Positions 44,995 through 55,166 of a DNA stretch of 64,000 bases are shown in pieces. A program made the position numbers and the translations under genes. Source of the stretch: Pseudomonas sp. LFM046 (GTDB taxonomy: Bacteria; Pseudomonadota; Gammaproteobacteria; Pseudomonadales; Pseudomonadaceae); assembly GCF_000949385.2 (NCBI RefSeq), contig NZ_JYKO02000001.1:3730770-3794769 (forward strand), read 5' to 3'. Below the pieces are notes generated by a model. That model had not been told where the DNA came from. It saw only the letters and a list, made by a program, of their open reading frames with translations, and made no database searches. The number at the start of each line of letters is the position of its first letter. Positions within the stretch are counted from its first letter, which is position 1.

Positions 44995-45732
44995 ATGAAC
45001 GGCAAAGTCTGGCTGGTGGGCGCGGGCCCCGGTGACCCTGAACTCCTGACCCTGAAAGCGGTTAAAGCCCTGAATCAGGCGGACGTGGTCATGATCGACG
45101 ACCTTGTGAACCCGGCGGTGCTGGAGCACTGCCCCACCGCACGCATCATCCGGGTCGGAAAGCGCGGCGGTTGCCGTTCCACACCCCAGGCATTCATTCA
45201 TCGCCTGATGCTGCGCTATGCACGCCAGGGCAAATGCGTGGTGCGACTGAAAGGTGGCGACCCGTGCATTTTCGGGCGAGGCGGCGAGGAAGCCGAATGG
45301 CTGGCTGCGCGCGGAATCGAAAGCGAGCTGGTCAATGGCATCACCGCCGGTCTGGCCGGCGCCACCAACTGCGGCATCCCGCTCACCCTACGAGGCATCA
45401 GCCGCGGCGTGACCCTGGTCACCGCCCACACCCAGGACGACAGCAGCCTCAACTGGCAGGCTCTGGCGCAGTCCGGCACAACGCTGGTGGTCTACATGGG
45501 TGTCGCCAAGCTGTCGGACATCCGTGAAGGGCTGCTGGCCGGCGGCATGCCGGGTGCAATGCCCGTGGCGATGATCGAGAACGCCTCCCTGCCCCATCAG
45601 CGCGAATGCCGAAGCACGCTCGGAAGCATGCAGGCGGACGCGCAGGCCTTTGCCCTGAAGAGCCCGGCCATCCTGGTCGTCGGCGAAGTCGCCGCAGCAA
45701 CCGAAGTCCTCCCGATGGCGCAACGCGCCTGA
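44995..45732 (+). CDS. cobA: Uroporphyrinogen-III C-methyltransferase
   Basis: A 245-residue SAM-dependent enzyme making precorrin-2, the precursor of siroheme needed by nitrite and sulfite reductases. The N-terminal motif VGAGPGDPELLTLKA and RLKGGDPCIFGRGGEEAEWL are signatures of the family, followed by VVPGITA-like VNGITAGLAGA. Single-domain, unlike the CysG fusion. It is the last gene of the nas cluster, ending at a terminator; its retention suggests that siroheme supply is still useful even though the partner reductase is not evident here. Confidence 0.94.
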   Translation: MNGKVWLVGAGPGDPELLTLKAVKALNQADVVMIDDLVNPAVLEHCPTARIIRVGKRGGCRSTPQAFIHRLMLRYARQGKCVVRLKGGDPCIFGRGGEEAEWLAARGIESELVNGITAGLAGATNCGIPLTLRGISRGVTLVTAHTQDDSSLNWQALAQSGTTLVVYMGVAKLSDIREGLLAGGMPGAMPVAMIENASLPHQRECRSTLGSMQADAQAFALKSPAILVVGEVAAATEVLPMAQRA

Positions 45733-45761
45733 CCTCTCTTCGCTCCTGCGAAGTAGTGCTT

Positions 45762-45785
45762 GCCCGGCGTTGCCGGGCTTTTTTA
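45762..45785 (+). terminator. Terminator of the nas cluster
   Basis: GCCCGGC, loop GTT and GCCGGGC followed by TTTTTT lie 30 bases after the cobA stop. Confidence 0.92.
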
Positions 45786-45809
45786 TGGCACTTTTCTCCG
45801 GGCAAAGAA

Positions 45810-45831
45810 AAACCCGGCCGAGGCCGGGTTT
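45810..45831 (-). terminator. Terminator of oprF
   Basis: AAACCCGGCC, GA, GGCCGGGTTT: a perfect 10-bp stem about 20 bases after the oprF stop, with TTTCTTTGCCC following on the minus strand. Confidence 0.88.
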
Positions 45832-45850
45832 CTCCTGATGCTCAAACCAA

Positions 45851-46903
45851 TTACTTGGCCTGGGCTTCCACTTCGGCTTCTACGCGGCGGTTAACAGCGC
45901 GGCCTTCAGCAGTGGCGTTGTCAGCAACCGGGCGGGATTCGCCGTAGCCAACAGCGTTAACACGCTCGCCACCTACACCGTACTGGTTGACCAGCACTTC
46001 GCGAACGGCGTTGGCACGACGCTCGGACAGCTTCTGGTTGTAGGCGTCGGTACCAACGGAGTCGGTGTGGCCTTCAACGGTGGTGCTGGTGGACGGGTAC
46101 TGGTTCATGAAGTCAGCCAGGTTCTTGATGTCGCCGTAGCTTTCTTCTTTGACCTTGGCCTTGTCGAAGTCGAACTTCACGTCCAGCTCAACGCGAACGA
46201 CTTCGGCAACAGCCGGGCAGCCATCAGCGTCAACGGTGACGTTGGCCGGGGTGTCCGGGCACTTGTCGACGTTGTCGCAAACGCCGTCGTTGTCGCTGTC
46301 AGCGCAGACTTCAGCAACCGGAGCCGGAGCCGGCTCGGCCTGCTTGGTGGAGCCGCCGAAGTTCACGCCCACACCTACGCCAGCCATCCACTCGGATTCG
46401 TTGGCGTCGATGTTGTACATGCCGTCAACGCTCGCCTTGGCGAAGAAGTTCTCGGTGAAGTAGTACTTCAGACCGGTACCAACGTTGGCGAAGGTGCTGT
46501 GGTCACGACCGGTGCGCGCCGGGATGTTGCTGATGTTCTGATGGGCGAAGCCGGCAGAAACGTAAGGACGCAGGCCAACACCCGGGGTGCCGAAGTGATA
46601 GACGGCGTCCAGGGAAGCCAGGCCGCCCTTGATGTCTTTGTGGCCGTCGGTGCCGAAGGAGTCTTCGGAGGTCATGTCGTGGTATTCGCCGTACGACAGA
46701 GCCAGGGAGACGTCGTCGGTCAGGTAGTAGCCTACCGAGCCGCCGTACAGGTTGCCGTCCTCGAGATTGCGAGAACTGTCGGTGAAGTAACGCTTACCGA
46801 AAGCTTCCACCTCAACTGCGCCTTGGCCCTGAGCCAGCGCGTTCAGCGAAAAGGCGGCAACAAGAGAGCCAACGGCTACGCCTAAGGTGTTTTTCAGTTT
46901 CAT
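45851..46903 (-). CDS. oprF: Major outer-membrane porin OprF
   Basis: A 350-residue OmpA-family porin that links the outer membrane to peptidoglycan. The ATG at 46903 begins a signal peptide MKLKNTLGVAVGSLVAAFS ending LNALA. The N-terminal 8-strand barrel covers residues ~25-185, then a linker with the cysteine-containing repeats CADSDNDGVCDNVDKCPDT, and a C-terminal OmpA peptidoglycan-binding domain (VEGHTDSVGTDAYN, LSERRANAVREVL). An in-frame start 14 codons upstream gives no signal peptide. It is downstream of sigX. Confidence 0.97.
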   Translation of the reverse strand: MKLKNTLGVAVGSLVAAFSLNALAQGQGAVEVEAFGKRYFTDSSRNLEDGNLYGGSVGYYLTDDVSLALSYGEYHDMTSEDSFGTDGHKDIKGGLASLDAVYHFGTPGVGLRPYVSAGFAHQNISNIPARTGRDHSTFANVGTGLKYYFTENFFAKASVDGMYNIDANESEWMAGVGVGVNFGGSTKQAEPAPAPVAEVCADSDNDGVCDNVDKCPDTPANVTVDADGCPAVAEVVRVELDVKFDFDKAKVKEESYGDIKNLADFMNQYPSTSTTVEGHTDSVGTDAYNQKLSERRANAVREVLVNQYGVGGERVNAVGYGESRPVADNATAEGRAVNRRVEAEVEAQAK

Positions 46904-46931
46904 CCGTAAATCCCCATCTTTGGTGGTCAGT

Positions 46932-46959
46932 AAGTTGTCGAACAATCTCCAGACAACTT
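46932..46959 (-). promoter_or_regulatory. Hairpin in the oprF 5' leader
   Basis: AAGTTGTC and GACAACTT form an 8-bp stem around a 12-base loop, about 30-55 bases upstream of the oprF ATG. The gap 46960-47013 is AT-richer and probably contains the oprF promoter. Confidence 0.45.
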
Positions 46960-47013
46960 GGGCGGCAAGTCTAGCAGAACGTACCGCCCCATAAAGAGAT
47001 AAATTTTCCCGAA

Positions 47014-47604
47014 CTAAGTTTCCGAGAGGCCCGAGAATTTTTCGCGCAAGCGATCCAGCGCACGTTTGTAGCGCATTTTTGTCGCGCTCAGGCCCATGTG
47101 CATAATGTCGGCGATCTCCTGGAACTCCAGCTCTGCGACAAAACGTAGCACCAGAATTTCCCGGTCAATGGGGTTGACATGGACCAGCCAACGCTCTAGA
47201 CCCCCTCTTTCCTCGACCTTGGGGGCCTTCTCGTCAGAAGCTTCCTCCAAAGGATCCAGACTTAGCGCATCAAGCAATCGGCGTTTTCGACGCTCTTTCC
47301 GATATTGGGTAATGCACTCGTTGTAGGTAATGCTGTAGAGCCAGGTCTTGAACTTCGACTTGCCTTCGAAGTTCTTCAATCCATAGAGCACCTTGAGCAT
47401 CACTTCCTGGCAGACGTCATCTGCGTCGCGATCGTTCCCTAAGTAACGGGCGCAGACGTTGAACAAGGTGCGTTGATAGCGACGCATCAACTCTTCATAA
47501 GCGCGAGTGACATGGAACAGCTCGACATGCGCGCGCTCCACCAGCTCCTCGTCCGAGAGCTCGCGCGGGTCATAACGCAAGGAAAGCGATTGGGGCTTGT
47601 TCAA
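47014..47604 (-). CDS. sigX: ECF sigma factor SigX
   Basis: A 196-residue ECF sigma factor. Region 2 lies at about residues 30-105 (RYQRTLFNVCARYLGNDRDADDVCQEV, given in part; KFKTWLYSITYNECITQYRK) and region 4 at about 135-190 (LEFQEIADIMHMGLSATKMRYKRAL). In Pseudomonas SigX drives oprF and fatty-acid and envelope genes and responds to osmotic and envelope stress, with CmpX upstream. No dedicated anti-sigma factor is adjacent. Confidence 0.95.
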   Translation of the reverse strand: MNKPQSLSLRYDPRELSDEELVERAHVELFHVTRAYEELMRRYQRTLFNVCARYLGNDRDADDVCQEVMLKVLYGLKNFEGKSKFKTWLYSITYNECITQYRKERRKRRLLDALSLDPLEEASDEKAPKVEERGGLERWLVHVNPIDREILVLRFVAELEFQEIADIMHMGLSATKMRYKRALDRLREKFSGLSET

Positions 47605-47699
47605 AACGGGTCGGGCCGACAGTCAGGTCAAAAGCCGCCGGGGGCGCGGGTTCGCGCACCCTGTCTGGCGGCATACATTAGCAGGGAAAAGCCGTCGTG

Positions 47700-48524
47700 T
47701 TAGCGGCTGGTTACCCGTTGATCGAGCAAAGTACGATTCGACACCGATACCAGCTCACCGTCCTCGGTAAGCAGCAGGGTCTTCACCGTGCCGATTTCCT
47801 CGATCTGCCCTTCGACATCGCCGACCTTTACTTGTTGCCCGACCTGATAGAGCTCTCGTACGTAGATGCCGGCGAGGATCTGCCCGGCGATTTCGCGGCT
47901 GCCAAGGCCCAGTGCCAGCGCCGCCGCCAGGCCGATGGAAATCAGCACGATGGCGATGACGTTGTTCAGCAGCTCGGTCTTGACCTCCAGCTGGCCGATG
48001 GCCACGGAGATGCTGATGATGATCACCAGGCCCTGGGCGATGCGCCCCAGGCCATGGGCATACTCCAGCCCCACCCCTTCGGCGGCGCCACGCACCAGGC
48101 CGCTGACCAGCTGTGCCAGCAGGACGCCCGCCAGCAGCACCAGCGCCGCACCCAGTACTTTCGGCAGGTAGAGGGCCAGCACGTCGAGGGTGGCGGATAC
48201 GCGGTCAAGGCCCAGGGACTCGGCCGCAGAGACCAGGAAGATCAGCAGCACGAACCAGTAGACGATCTTGCCGATCAGGGTGGAAACCGGTACCTGGATA
48301 CCCGCGCGGGCCAGCATCTTGGTCAGGCCGGTGCCCGCCATCAGGCGATCCAGCCCCACCTTCGCCAGCAGCTTGGACAGCAGGGTGTCCAGCAGCTTGG
48401 CCACCACGAAGCCCAGCAGCACCACCACCAGCGCACCGAATAGGCGCGGAATGAAGCCCGCCACCGGTGTCCACACCGAGGTCATGGCGTTAACGAGTCC
48501 TTGGGTCCAGGGGTCGAATTCCAT
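47700..48524 (-). CDS. cmpX: Mechanosensitive-channel-like membrane protein CmpX
   Basis: A 274-residue inner-membrane protein with about five transmembrane segments in the first 200 residues and a C-terminal MscS-like beta domain (GSREIAGQILAGIYVRELY, then KVGDVEGQIEEIGTVKTLLL). CmpX is thought to influence SigX activity and membrane tension responses in Pseudomonas. The ATG at 48524 is chosen over a TTG two codons earlier. crfX lies upstream with two bases between. Confidence 0.92.
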   Translation of the reverse strand: MEFDPWTQGLVNAMTSVWTPVAGFIPRLFGALVVVLLGFVVAKLLDTLLSKLLAKVGLDRLMAGTGLTKMLARAGIQVPVSTLIGKIVYWFVLLIFLVSAAESLGLDRVSATLDVLALYLPKVLGAALVLLAGVLLAQLVSGLVRGAAEGVGLEYAHGLGRIAQGLVIIISISVAIGQLEVKTELLNNVIAIVLISIGLAAALALGLGSREIAGQILAGIYVRELYQVGQQVKVGDVEGQIEEIGTVKTLLLTEDGELVSVSNRTLLDQRVTSR

Positions 48525-48526
48525 GT

Positions 48527-48775
48527 TCAATCAGCCTTATCTGCAGAACGGACAGAAGCATTGCGGCGCGACACGGGCGCCAGGTGGGGCGAGCCATTGT
48601 TGAGGGCCATCATCAGGGCTTCGAGCCAGTGCCCCATGAGGTTGAACAGATCCCCCGCGCCCACCTGACGATTGGCAGTCTTGAGCACCCGGCCCAAGGT
48701 CGCGTCGTCATCGTGGTCGGAGAGCGGGGAAGCCTTTAGCAGGTCCCGCAGGGATTCTTCGAACGGATCGTGCAT
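48527..48775 (-). CDS. crfX: Small conserved protein CrfX
   Basis: An 82-residue acidic soluble protein (MHDPFEESLRDLLKASPLSDH...) conserved in Pseudomonas between cmaX and cmpX (also written cfrX). The ATG at 48775 follows GAGG at good distance; a GTG two codons earlier is possible. There is no domain of known function. Its conserved place in the sigX locus suggests a role in the same envelope response. Confidence 0.85.
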   Translation of the reverse strand: MHDPFEESLRDLLKASPLSDHDDDATLGRVLKTANRQVGAGDLFNLMGHWLEALMMALNNGSPHLAPVSRRNASVRSADKAD

Positions 48776-48829
48776 GCGCACCTCGCGTGGATATGTCGGC
48801 TAGACGTGGCTGGAGCTGGCCGGGTCACA

Positions 48830-49825
48830 TCAAAGCCAACGCAATCGACGGAAAAGCCAGAGCTGAAACCCCGCGACCCCCAGAATCAACAGGCAGGCCA
48901 GGATGAAGCCGTAGGGCGTTTCATCTCCGGGGATGCCCCGCACGTTCATGCCCAGCAGACCGGTGATGAAACTCAGCGGCAGGAAGAAACCGGTGGTGAT
49001 GCCGAGCAGGTACATGGTGCGACTGGTGCGCTCGCCCTGGCGACGGCTTTCACTTTCCAGCACCAGGCCAATGCGTTCGCGGATCAGCTCCAACTCTTCC
49101 AGATAACGTGTCAGCCGGTTGTTGAGCTCATTCCAGTAGTCGGCGTCGTCCTCGACGAACCAGGGCATCCGGCTGCGTGCCAGTTGCGCGTAGATATCCC
49201 GCTGAGGCGCGAGGAAACGCTTGAGGCCGGCGGCTCGACGCCGAACCTGCAACATCAGGTCATGGTCCGGGCGGAAACGCTCGCTGTTGTCCAGATGCTC
49301 TTCTTGCGCATCGATCTTCTCGGTCAGCTCCGCCACCAGCGAATCAACCTTGTCGGTCAGGTGCTCGGCCAGGTAGAGCATTACTTCGGATGCGACCTTC
49401 GGCCCGCCGCCCTTGGCCCACTGCTCGATCAGTTCATCGGTTGCGTGCAGCGGCCGCAGGCGCAAGGAAATGATGCGCTGCGCCGAGGCGAAGATGCGCA
49501 CTGAAACCATGTCCTCGGGAACCGCACCCGGATTCAGGTTCACGCCACGCAGGAATAGCAGCAGTTGATCCTCCGGCATGGGCAGCATGCGCGGACGGGT
49601 ACTCTCTTCCAGCAGCAGATCGCAGGTGAACTCGGACAACCCGCTCTGCTCCCGCAGCCAGCGACGCGCCAGGGGATGGCTGCGATCCCAGTGCAGCCAG
49701 AGACTCTGTTCCGGCTTCAACTCCAGGCCGGCCAGCGCCTCCCGGGAAATCGACTCGGCGCCACCCTGCCCGTCCAGGACGAAGGCATGCACCAGCCCCC
49801 ACTCGGCGTTCTGCTCCTCGAACAT
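48830..49825 (-). CDS. cmaX: CorA/ZntB-family divalent cation transporter (CmaX)
   Basis: A 331-residue member of the 2-TM-GxN family. A long soluble N-terminal domain with a coiled stalk (residues ~1-265) is followed by two transmembrane helices; the pore signature GMN is in LLGMNVRGIPG. The sequence is closest to ZntB-type transporters, suggesting zinc movement, but CmaX has been described only as CorA-like. It is first in the cmaX-crfX-cmpX set. Confidence 0.9.
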   Translation of the reverse strand: MFEEQNAEWGLVHAFVLDGQGGAESISREALAGLELKPEQSLWLHWDRSHPLARRWLREQSGLSEFTCDLLLEESTRPRMLPMPEDQLLLFLRGVNLNPGAVPEDMVSVRIFASAQRIISLRLRPLHATDELIEQWAKGGGPKVASEVMLYLAEHLTDKVDSLVAELTEKIDAQEEHLDNSERFRPDHDLMLQVRRRAAGLKRFLAPQRDIYAQLARSRMPWFVEDDADYWNELNNRLTRYLEELELIRERIGLVLESESRRQGERTSRTMYLLGITTGFFLPLSFITGLLGMNVRGIPGDETPYGFILACLLILGVAGFQLWLFRRLRWL

Positions 49826-49844
49826 TCGCTTTCCTTGAACGATC

Positions 49845-49866
49845 GAGCCCGGCTTTCGCCGGGCTC
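49845..49866. terminator. Hairpin between rraA and cmaX
   Basis: GAGCCCGGC, loop TTTC and GCCGGGCTC form a perfect 9-bp stem just after the rraA stop, without a U tract. Confidence 0.55.
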
Positions 49867-49873
49867 CCAGGGG

Positions 49874-50362
49874 TCAGGCCGGCATTTCCAGGGGCTTGGG
49901 CGAAATGATGATGCCGTTGTTGTCGGCATACAGGTACTCACCCGGGCGGAAGGTGACGCCGCCGAAAGTCACCGCGACGTTCAGGTCGCCGATGCCGCGC
50001 TTGTCGGTCTTCATCGGGTGGCTGGCCAGGGCCTGGACGCCGAGGTCGGTCTGGGCGATCACATCGACATCACGGATGCAGCCATAGACGACGATGCCTT
50101 CCCAGCCATTCTTCGCGGCCTTCTCGGCCAGCATGTCGCCCAGCAGGGCACGGCGCAGGGAGCCGCCACCATCCACCACCAGGACCTTGCCCTTGCCGGG
50201 CAGATCGACCTGCTCCTTGACCACGGAGTTGTCCTCGAAGCACTTGATGGTGACGATCTCACCACCGAAGGAATCGCGACCACCGAAGTTGCTGAACATG
50301 GGTTCGACGACCTGGACCAGGTCCGGATAGGCATCGCACAGATCAGGGGTAACGTATTGCAT
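49874..50362 (-). CDS. rraA: RraA-family protein (regulator of RNase E activity / HMG aldolase-like)
   Basis: A 162-residue protein of the RraA fold, once annotated MenG. Conserved segments include [30 protein letters not shown] and VYGCIRDVD. RraA binds RNase E and dampens mRNA decay in E. coli; close homologues in Pseudomonas can also be class II aldolases (RraA/HMG aldolase), which need the Asp of the GCIRD motif, present here. The ATG at 50362 follows AAGGAG at six bases; an ATG two codons earlier sits too close to the same site. Confidence 0.92.
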   Translation of the reverse strand: MQYVTPDLCDAYPDLVQVVEPMFSNFGGRDSFGGEIVTIKCFEDNSVVKEQVDLPGKGKVLVVDGGGSLRRALLGDMLAEKAAKNGWEGIVVYGCIRDVDVIAQTDLGVQALASHPMKTDKRGIGDLNVAVTFGGVTFRPGEYLYADNNGIIISPKPLEMPA

Positions 50363-50382
50363 GGACATCTCCTTGATAGCAG

Positions 50383-50682
50383 TTACAGATCGAGACCGAT
50401 GCGGTCGCCGTCGTAGGCCAGCGTTAGGCGCTGCAACGGAGGGCAAGGGGCATTGACCGGTCGGCCACTGGCCAGGTCGAACGCAATGCCATGCCGTGAA
50501 CAACGCAGTGCGCCACCGTCGAGCGTGGCGTTGTGCAGGGGCGCGCCCTGGTGAGGACAGCGATTTTCCATGAGGATCGGTTGCTGATCAACGACGATCA
50601 GTAATAATTGACGGCCCTGGACCTGAAAAGTGCCTCGATAGCCGTCCTGCAGGTTGATCAGTCGTTCCAGCGCTACGAACAT
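50383..50682 (-). CDS. Rieske [2Fe-2S] ferredoxin-type protein
   Basis: A 99-residue soluble Rieske protein. The cluster-binding boxes are CPHQGAPL and CSRHGIAF, with the C-x-H and C-x2-H ligand spacing. No transmembrane anchor, so it is an electron carrier or a small subunit of an oxygenase or reductase; its partner is not evident. It lies just upstream of rraA with 20 bases between, probably co-transcribed. The ATG at 50682 is chosen over an in-frame start six codons earlier. Confidence 0.88.
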   Translation of the reverse strand: MFVALERLINLQDGYRGTFQVQGRQLLLIVVDQQPILMENRCPHQGAPLHNATLDGGALRCSRHGIAFDLASGRPVNAPCPPLQRLTLAYDGDRIGLDL

Positions 50683-50750
50683 GGAGCCTCCGCCCCGCAA
50701 TTCCCGCCATCTTTAGCACAGCCCCCGGCGGCCCGAAACTGGAAACCGCC

Positions 50751-51737
50751 CTAGAGCGCCATCGCTTCGGCTGTCGATGTCGCAGCCGGCAGCCGCTGGT
50801 GCTCCAGCCAGTAGACCACCAGCGGCCAGACCTCGCGCTCGGCCGCCTTGCTCACCAGCATCTCGATATGTCCGAAGTCGTCACTGAATCCCTCGTCCTT
50901 CGCGAGTTGCAGGAAATGGCGATGCTCGGTCGGCACCTGTTCCACCAGCTTGCGGCATGCCCAGACCGGGTCCTGCTGGTCACCCGCCGCCGCCACCGCC
51001 AACACCGGCACCTGAACGTCCGAAAGACCCGCCCACCAGTCCCGCTCGGCGTCGCCGAAGCGCCCGAACAGCCCGTGCCAGCGCAGGCTTTCCAGCGCCA
51101 CGCCAATGGGCTCATCTTCAGGGCCACGCTTGAGCCGGGAACCGGACAGCACGCCGAAGCGCTTGAGCAGCAGGCGGCTGCTCCACGCCACCGGCGGCAC
51201 CTTGAGCGGCCAGTAGATGCGGCTGATCTGGCTACCGAACAGTGCCGCCGAAGCCACATCGCCCTCGCCGAGGTACTGCCCACCCAGGGCGGCAGCCAGG
51301 GTGGTGCCGCCGAGGGAATGGCCGATCCAGTGAGGCACCTGCCCGTTCTGCTCACGAACGAAAGCCGCGATGACCGGCAGGTCGTATCGCGCATAGTCGG
51401 CCACTCGATTGCGGCGATACTGCTGGTTGCGCGGCGAGAGGCCATGACCACGCATCTCGGCGATCCACACGTCGAATCCGATTCGGGCAAGGTGCGGCCC
51501 GAGGCCGAGCCCCTTGGGCGAATACCAGAAACGGCGATTGGAGAAACTGCCGTGGACCAGGATGACCGGCACGCCGCGCGCCCCCTCGTGGCCGAAACGA
51601 CCGAGTCGGGTCAGGACCAGCTCGACACTGGGGTCCGGGCTGTTGCCGGGCTTCAGGCGATAGACATCCTCAGTCAGGTCGCCTCGAAGTTCTGCGCTCA
51701 TCAGCGCCACGGGAAAGAGATCGCTACTGCTCTGCAT
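50751..51737 (-). CDS. Alpha/beta-hydrolase (esterase-like)
   Basis: A 328-residue alpha/beta-hydrolase. The nucleophile elbow is GHSLGG, the oxyanion region VILVHGSFSNRRFW, and a plausible catalytic His lies in DDFGHIEMLVS; an acidic residue in AAAGDQQDPV completes the triad. No signal peptide. It corresponds by position to PA1771 (annotated esterase) of P. aeruginosa. The ATG at 51737 is chosen; a GTG five codons upstream lies in the terminator of ppsA. Confidence 0.88.
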   Translation of the reverse strand: MQSSSDLFPVALMSAELRGDLTEDVYRLKPGNSPDPSVELVLTRLGRFGHEGARGVPVILVHGSFSNRRFWYSPKGLGLGPHLARIGFDVWIAEMRGHGLSPRNQQYRRNRVADYARYDLPVIAAFVREQNGQVPHWIGHSLGGTTLAAALGGQYLGEGDVASAALFGSQISRIYWPLKVPPVAWSSRLLLKRFGVLSGSRLKRGPEDEPIGVALESLRWHGLFGRFGDAERDWWAGLSDVQVPVLAVAAAGDQQDPVWACRKLVEQVPTEHRHFLQLAKDEGFSDDFGHIEMLVSKAAEREVWPLVVYWLEHQRLPAATSTAEAMAL

Positions 51738-51754
51738 GATTGCTGCTTGCACAA

Positions 51755-51783
51755 AAAAGGGCGGGTTTCAAACCCGCCCTTTT
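51755..51783 (-). terminator. Terminator of ppsA
   Basis: AAAAGGGCGGGTTT, one base, AAACCCGCCCTTTT: a stem of about 11 bp with a TTTCAAA-type loop and a U tract in the leftward direction. It ends right before the alpha/beta-hydrolase gene. Confidence 0.9.
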
Positions 51784-51802
51784 CGTTTCGATCAACGAAG
51801 GA

Positions 51803-54172
51803 TCAGGCCTGACCTTCCGCGAGGAAGAACCAGGTATCCAGCACCGAGTCAGGGTTCAGGGAGACGCTTTCGATGCCTTGCTCCATCAGCCACTTGGCCA
51901 GATCCGGGTGGTCGGACGGGCCCTGGCCGCAGATGCCGATGTACTTGCCAGCGTTGTTGCAGGCGGCAATGGCATTGGCCAGCAGTTTCTTCACGGCCGG
52001 ATTACGCTCGTCGAACAGGTGGGCGACGATACCGGAATCGCGGTCCAGGCCCAGGGTCAGCTGGGTCAGGTCGTTGGAGCCGATGGAGAAACCGTCGAAG
52101 AACTCCAGGAACTCCTCGGCCAGCAGGGCGTTGGAGGGCAGCTCGCACATCATGATGACCTTCAGGCCATTCTCGCCGCGCTTCAGGCCGTTGCTGGCCA
52201 GCAGCTCGACCACCTGGGAGGCTTCGCCCAGGGTGCGCACGAAGGGCACCATGATCTCGACGTTGGTCAGGCCCATTTCATTGCGGACCTTCTTCAGCGC
52301 ACGGCATTCCAACTCGAAGCAGTCGCGGAAGGATTCGCTGATGTAACGGGACGCACCGCGGAAGCCGAGCATCGGGTTCTCTTCTTCCGGCTCGTAGAGC
52401 TTGCCGCCGATCAGGTTGGCGTATTCGTTGGACTTGAAGTCCGACAGGCGCACGATGACCTTTTTCGGCCAGAAGGCCGCGGCCAGGGTGCTGATGCCTT
52501 CAACCAGCTTCTCGACGTAGAAGCCCACCGGATCGTTGTAGCCGGCGATGCGCTTCTCGACGCTTTCCTTGATCTCGGCCGGCAGCCCGGCAAAGTTCAA
52601 CAGCGCCTTCGGGTGCACGCCGATCATGCGGTTGATGATGAATTCCAGGCGAGCCAGGCCCACACCCTCGTTGGGCAGTTGGGCGAAGTCGAAGGCGCGG
52701 TCCGGGTTGCCGACGTTCATCATGATCTTGAACGGCAGGTCGGGCATTGCATCAACGGAGTTGGTGCGGATGTCGAAGCCCAGTTGGCCCTCGAAGATGA
52801 AGCCGGTGTCGCCCTCGGCGCAGGAAACGGTCACACCCTGGCCATCCTGCAGGACGGAGGTGGCGTTGCCGCAACCGACGACAGCCGGGATGCCCAGCTC
52901 ACGGGCGATGATCGCGGCGTGGCAGGTACGACCACCACGGTTGGTGACGATGGCGCTGGCGCGCTTCATCACGGGCTCCCAGTCCGGGTCGGTCATGTCG
53001 GAGACCAGCACGTCGCCCGGCTGGACCTTGTCCATCTCGGAAACGTCGTGGATCACGCGAACCTGGCCGGCGCCGATGCGTTGGCCAATGGCACGGCCTT
53101 CTACCAGAACCTTGCCCTTTTCCTTCAGCAGGTAGCGCTCCATCACGGTGGCGCTGGCGCGGCTCTTCACGGTTTCCGGACGGGCCTGCACGATGTACAG
53201 CTTGCCGTCGTCACCGTCCTTGGCCCACTCGATGTCCATCGGACGACCGTAGTGCTTCTCGATGATCAGGGCCTGCTTGGCCAGTTCGGCGACTTCGGCG
53301 TCGGACAGGGCGAAACGGGCGCGGTCGGCGCGATCCACGTCCACGGTCTTCACCGACTTGCCGGCCTTGGCTTCTTCGCCGTAGACCATCTTGATCGCCT
53401 TGCTGCCGAGGTTGCGGCGCAGAATCGCGGGGCGGCCAGCCTCGAGGGTGGCCTTGTGCACGTAGAATTCGTCGGGGTTCACAGCGCCCTGTACCACGGT
53501 CTCGCCGAGGCCGTAGGCGGCAGTGATGAAGACGACATCACGGAAACCGGACTCGGTGTCCAGGGTGAACATCACGCCGGCGGTGCCGGTTTCCGAGCGG
53601 ACCATGCGCTGCACGCCGGCGGACAGGGCGACCAGCTTGTGGTCGAAGCCCTGGTGCACGCGGTAGGCGATGGCACGGTCGTTGAACAGGGAGGCGAACA
53701 CCTCTTTGGCAGCGCGGATCACGTTGTCCACGCCACGGATGTTAAGGAAGGTTTCCTGCTGGCCGGCAAAGGAGGCGTCGGGCAGGTCTTCGGCGGTGGC
53801 GGAGGAACGCACGGCCACGGCCAGGTTGTCATTGCCCTTGGCCAGTTCGGCGAAGGCAGTGCGGATTTCGGCATCCAGGCGCGCTGGGAACTCGGCGTCC
53901 ATCACCCACTTACGGATTTCGGCGCCAGTCTTGGCAAGGGCGTTGACGTCATCCACATCGAGCTTGTCGAGGGCGGCGTGGATACGATCGTTCAGGCCGC
54001 TCTGCTCGAGGAAGTCACGGTAGGCCTGAGCAGTAGTGGCGAAACCACCGGGAACGGAAACACCGGCGCCAGCCAGATTGCTGATCATCTCGCCCAGGGA
54101 TGCGTTCTTGCCCCCCACATGCTCAACATCGTGAACGCCGAGCTTATCGAGGGAAACTACGTACTCTACCAA
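51803..54172 (-). CDS. ppsA: Phosphoenolpyruvate synthase
   Basis: A 789-residue enzyme making PEP from pyruvate with ATP to AMP and phosphate, a gluconeogenic step. The N-terminal ATP-grasp domain begins [14 protein letters not shown] and [12 protein letters not shown]; the phospho-His domain has [21 protein letters not shown]; the C-terminal PEP-binding barrel ends with [17 protein letters not shown], which includes the active-site Cys. Length fits PpsA. It is divergent from ppsR, its regulator. Confidence 0.97.
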   Translation of the reverse strand: MVEYVVSLDKLGVHDVEHVGGKNASLGEMISNLAGAGVSVPGGFATTAQAYRDFLEQSGLNDRIHAALDKLDVDDVNALAKTGAEIRKWVMDAEFPARLDAEIRTAFAELAKGNDNLAVAVRSSATAEDLPDASFAGQQETFLNIRGVDNVIRAAKEVFASLFNDRAIAYRVHQGFDHKLVALSAGVQRMVRSETGTAGVMFTLDTESGFRDVVFITAAYGLGETVVQGAVNPDEFYVHKATLEAGRPAILRRNLGSKAIKMVYGEEAKAGKSVKTVDVDRADRARFALSDAEVAELAKQALIIEKHYGRPMDIEWAKDGDDGKLYIVQARPETVKSRASATVMERYLLKEKGKVLVEGRAIGQRIGAGQVRVIHDVSEMDKVQPGDVLVSDMTDPDWEPVMKRASAIVTNRGGRTCHAAIIARELGIPAVVGCGNATSVLQDGQGVTVSCAEGDTGFIFEGQLGFDIRTNSVDAMPDLPFKIMMNVGNPDRAFDFAQLPNEGVGLARLEFIINRMIGVHPKALLNFAGLPAEIKESVEKRIAGYNDPVGFYVEKLVEGISTLAAAFWPKKVIVRLSDFKSNEYANLIGGKLYEPEEENPMLGFRGASRYISESFRDCFELECRALKKVRNEMGLTNVEIMVPFVRTLGEASQVVELLASNGLKRGENGLKVIMMCELPSNALLAEEFLEFFDGFSIGSNDLTQLTLGLDRDSGIVAHLFDERNPAVKKLLANAIAACNNAGKYIGICGQGPSDHPDLAKWLMEQGIESVSLNPDSVLDTWFFLAEGQA

Positions 54173-54336
54173 GGTGATCTCTCCACTATTTGTTGGAAAA
54201 GCTCATGCGGAACAACTCCGCAGCGTTCTGGCTTTGGTCCAGAAAAATACGTCACAATGCCGACCGGCTCGGGCCTGGCGAAAAACGCGGCCTATCATAG
54301 CCAAGAATCGTTCCTGACTTAAGGCCTTTGGCGCAA

Positions 54337-55155
54337 ATGAAACGCACCGCTTTCTTCATCTCCGACGGTACTGGCATCACTGCGGAAACCCTTGGCCAGA
54401 GCCTCCTGGCGCAGTTCGAAACCATTACCTTCCAAAAGATCACGCGGCCCTATATCGACAGCGTTGAAAAAGCGCGCGCCATGGTACAGCAAATCAATAA
54501 GGCTGCGGAGGTAGACGGCGCCCGCCCGATCATCTTCGACACCATCGTGAACCAGGAGATCCGTGACATCCTGGCCACCTCCAACGGCTTCATGATCGAC
54601 ATCTTCTCCACCTTCCTTTCGCCGTTGGAACAGGAACTTACCTCGCACTCCTCCTACTCGGTCGGCAAATCCCACTCCATCGGCCAGCACTCCAATTACA
54701 TGGAGCGGATCGAGGCGGTGAACTTCGCCCTCGACAACGACGACGGCGCCCGCACCCATTACTACGACAAGGCCGACCTGATCCTCGTCGGCGTCTCCCG
54801 CTGCGGCAAGACGCCCACCTGCCTGTATATGGCAATGCAATACGGAATTCGTGCCGCAAATTATCCGCTGACCGAGGAAGACATGGAGCGCCTGCAGCTT
54901 CCCGCCGCCCTCAAGCAGCACAAGGACAAGCTGTTCGGCCTGACCATCGACCCGGACCGCCTCACCGCGATCCGCAACGAGCGCAAGCCCAACAGCCGCT
55001 ACGCCAGCTTCGCCCAGTGCGAGTTTGAAGTGCGCGAGGTCGAGAACCTGTTCCGCCGCGAAAACATCACTTTCATCAACTCCACGCATTTCTCGGTGGA
55101 AGAGATTTCCGCCAAGATCCTGGTGGAGAAAGGCGTCGAGCGCCGGCTCAAGTAA
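54337..55155 (+). CDS. ppsR: PEP synthase regulatory protein (bifunctional kinase / pyrophosphorylase)
   Basis: A 272-residue DUF299 protein that inactivates PpsA by ADP-dependent phosphorylation of a Thr and reactivates it by Pi-dependent removal. The P-loop is [15 protein letters not shown]; the N-terminus reads [18 protein letters not shown], another family block. The ATG at 54337 is preceded by a weak site; an in-frame TTG lies three codons earlier. It is divergent from ppsA, with 164 bases shared between the promoters. Confidence 0.95.
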   Translation: MKRTAFFISDGTGITAETLGQSLLAQFETITFQKITRPYIDSVEKARAMVQQINKAAEVDGARPIIFDTIVNQEIRDILATSNGFMIDIFSTFLSPLEQELTSHSSYSVGKSHSIGQHSNYMERIEAVNFALDNDDGARTHYYDKADLILVGVSRCGKTPTCLYMAMQYGIRAANYPLTEEDMERLQLPAALKQHKDKLFGLTIDPDRLTAIRNERKPNSRYASFAQCEFEVREVENLFRRENITFINSTHFSVEEISAKILVEKGVERRLK

Positions 55156-55166
55156 GCCCTCGACAC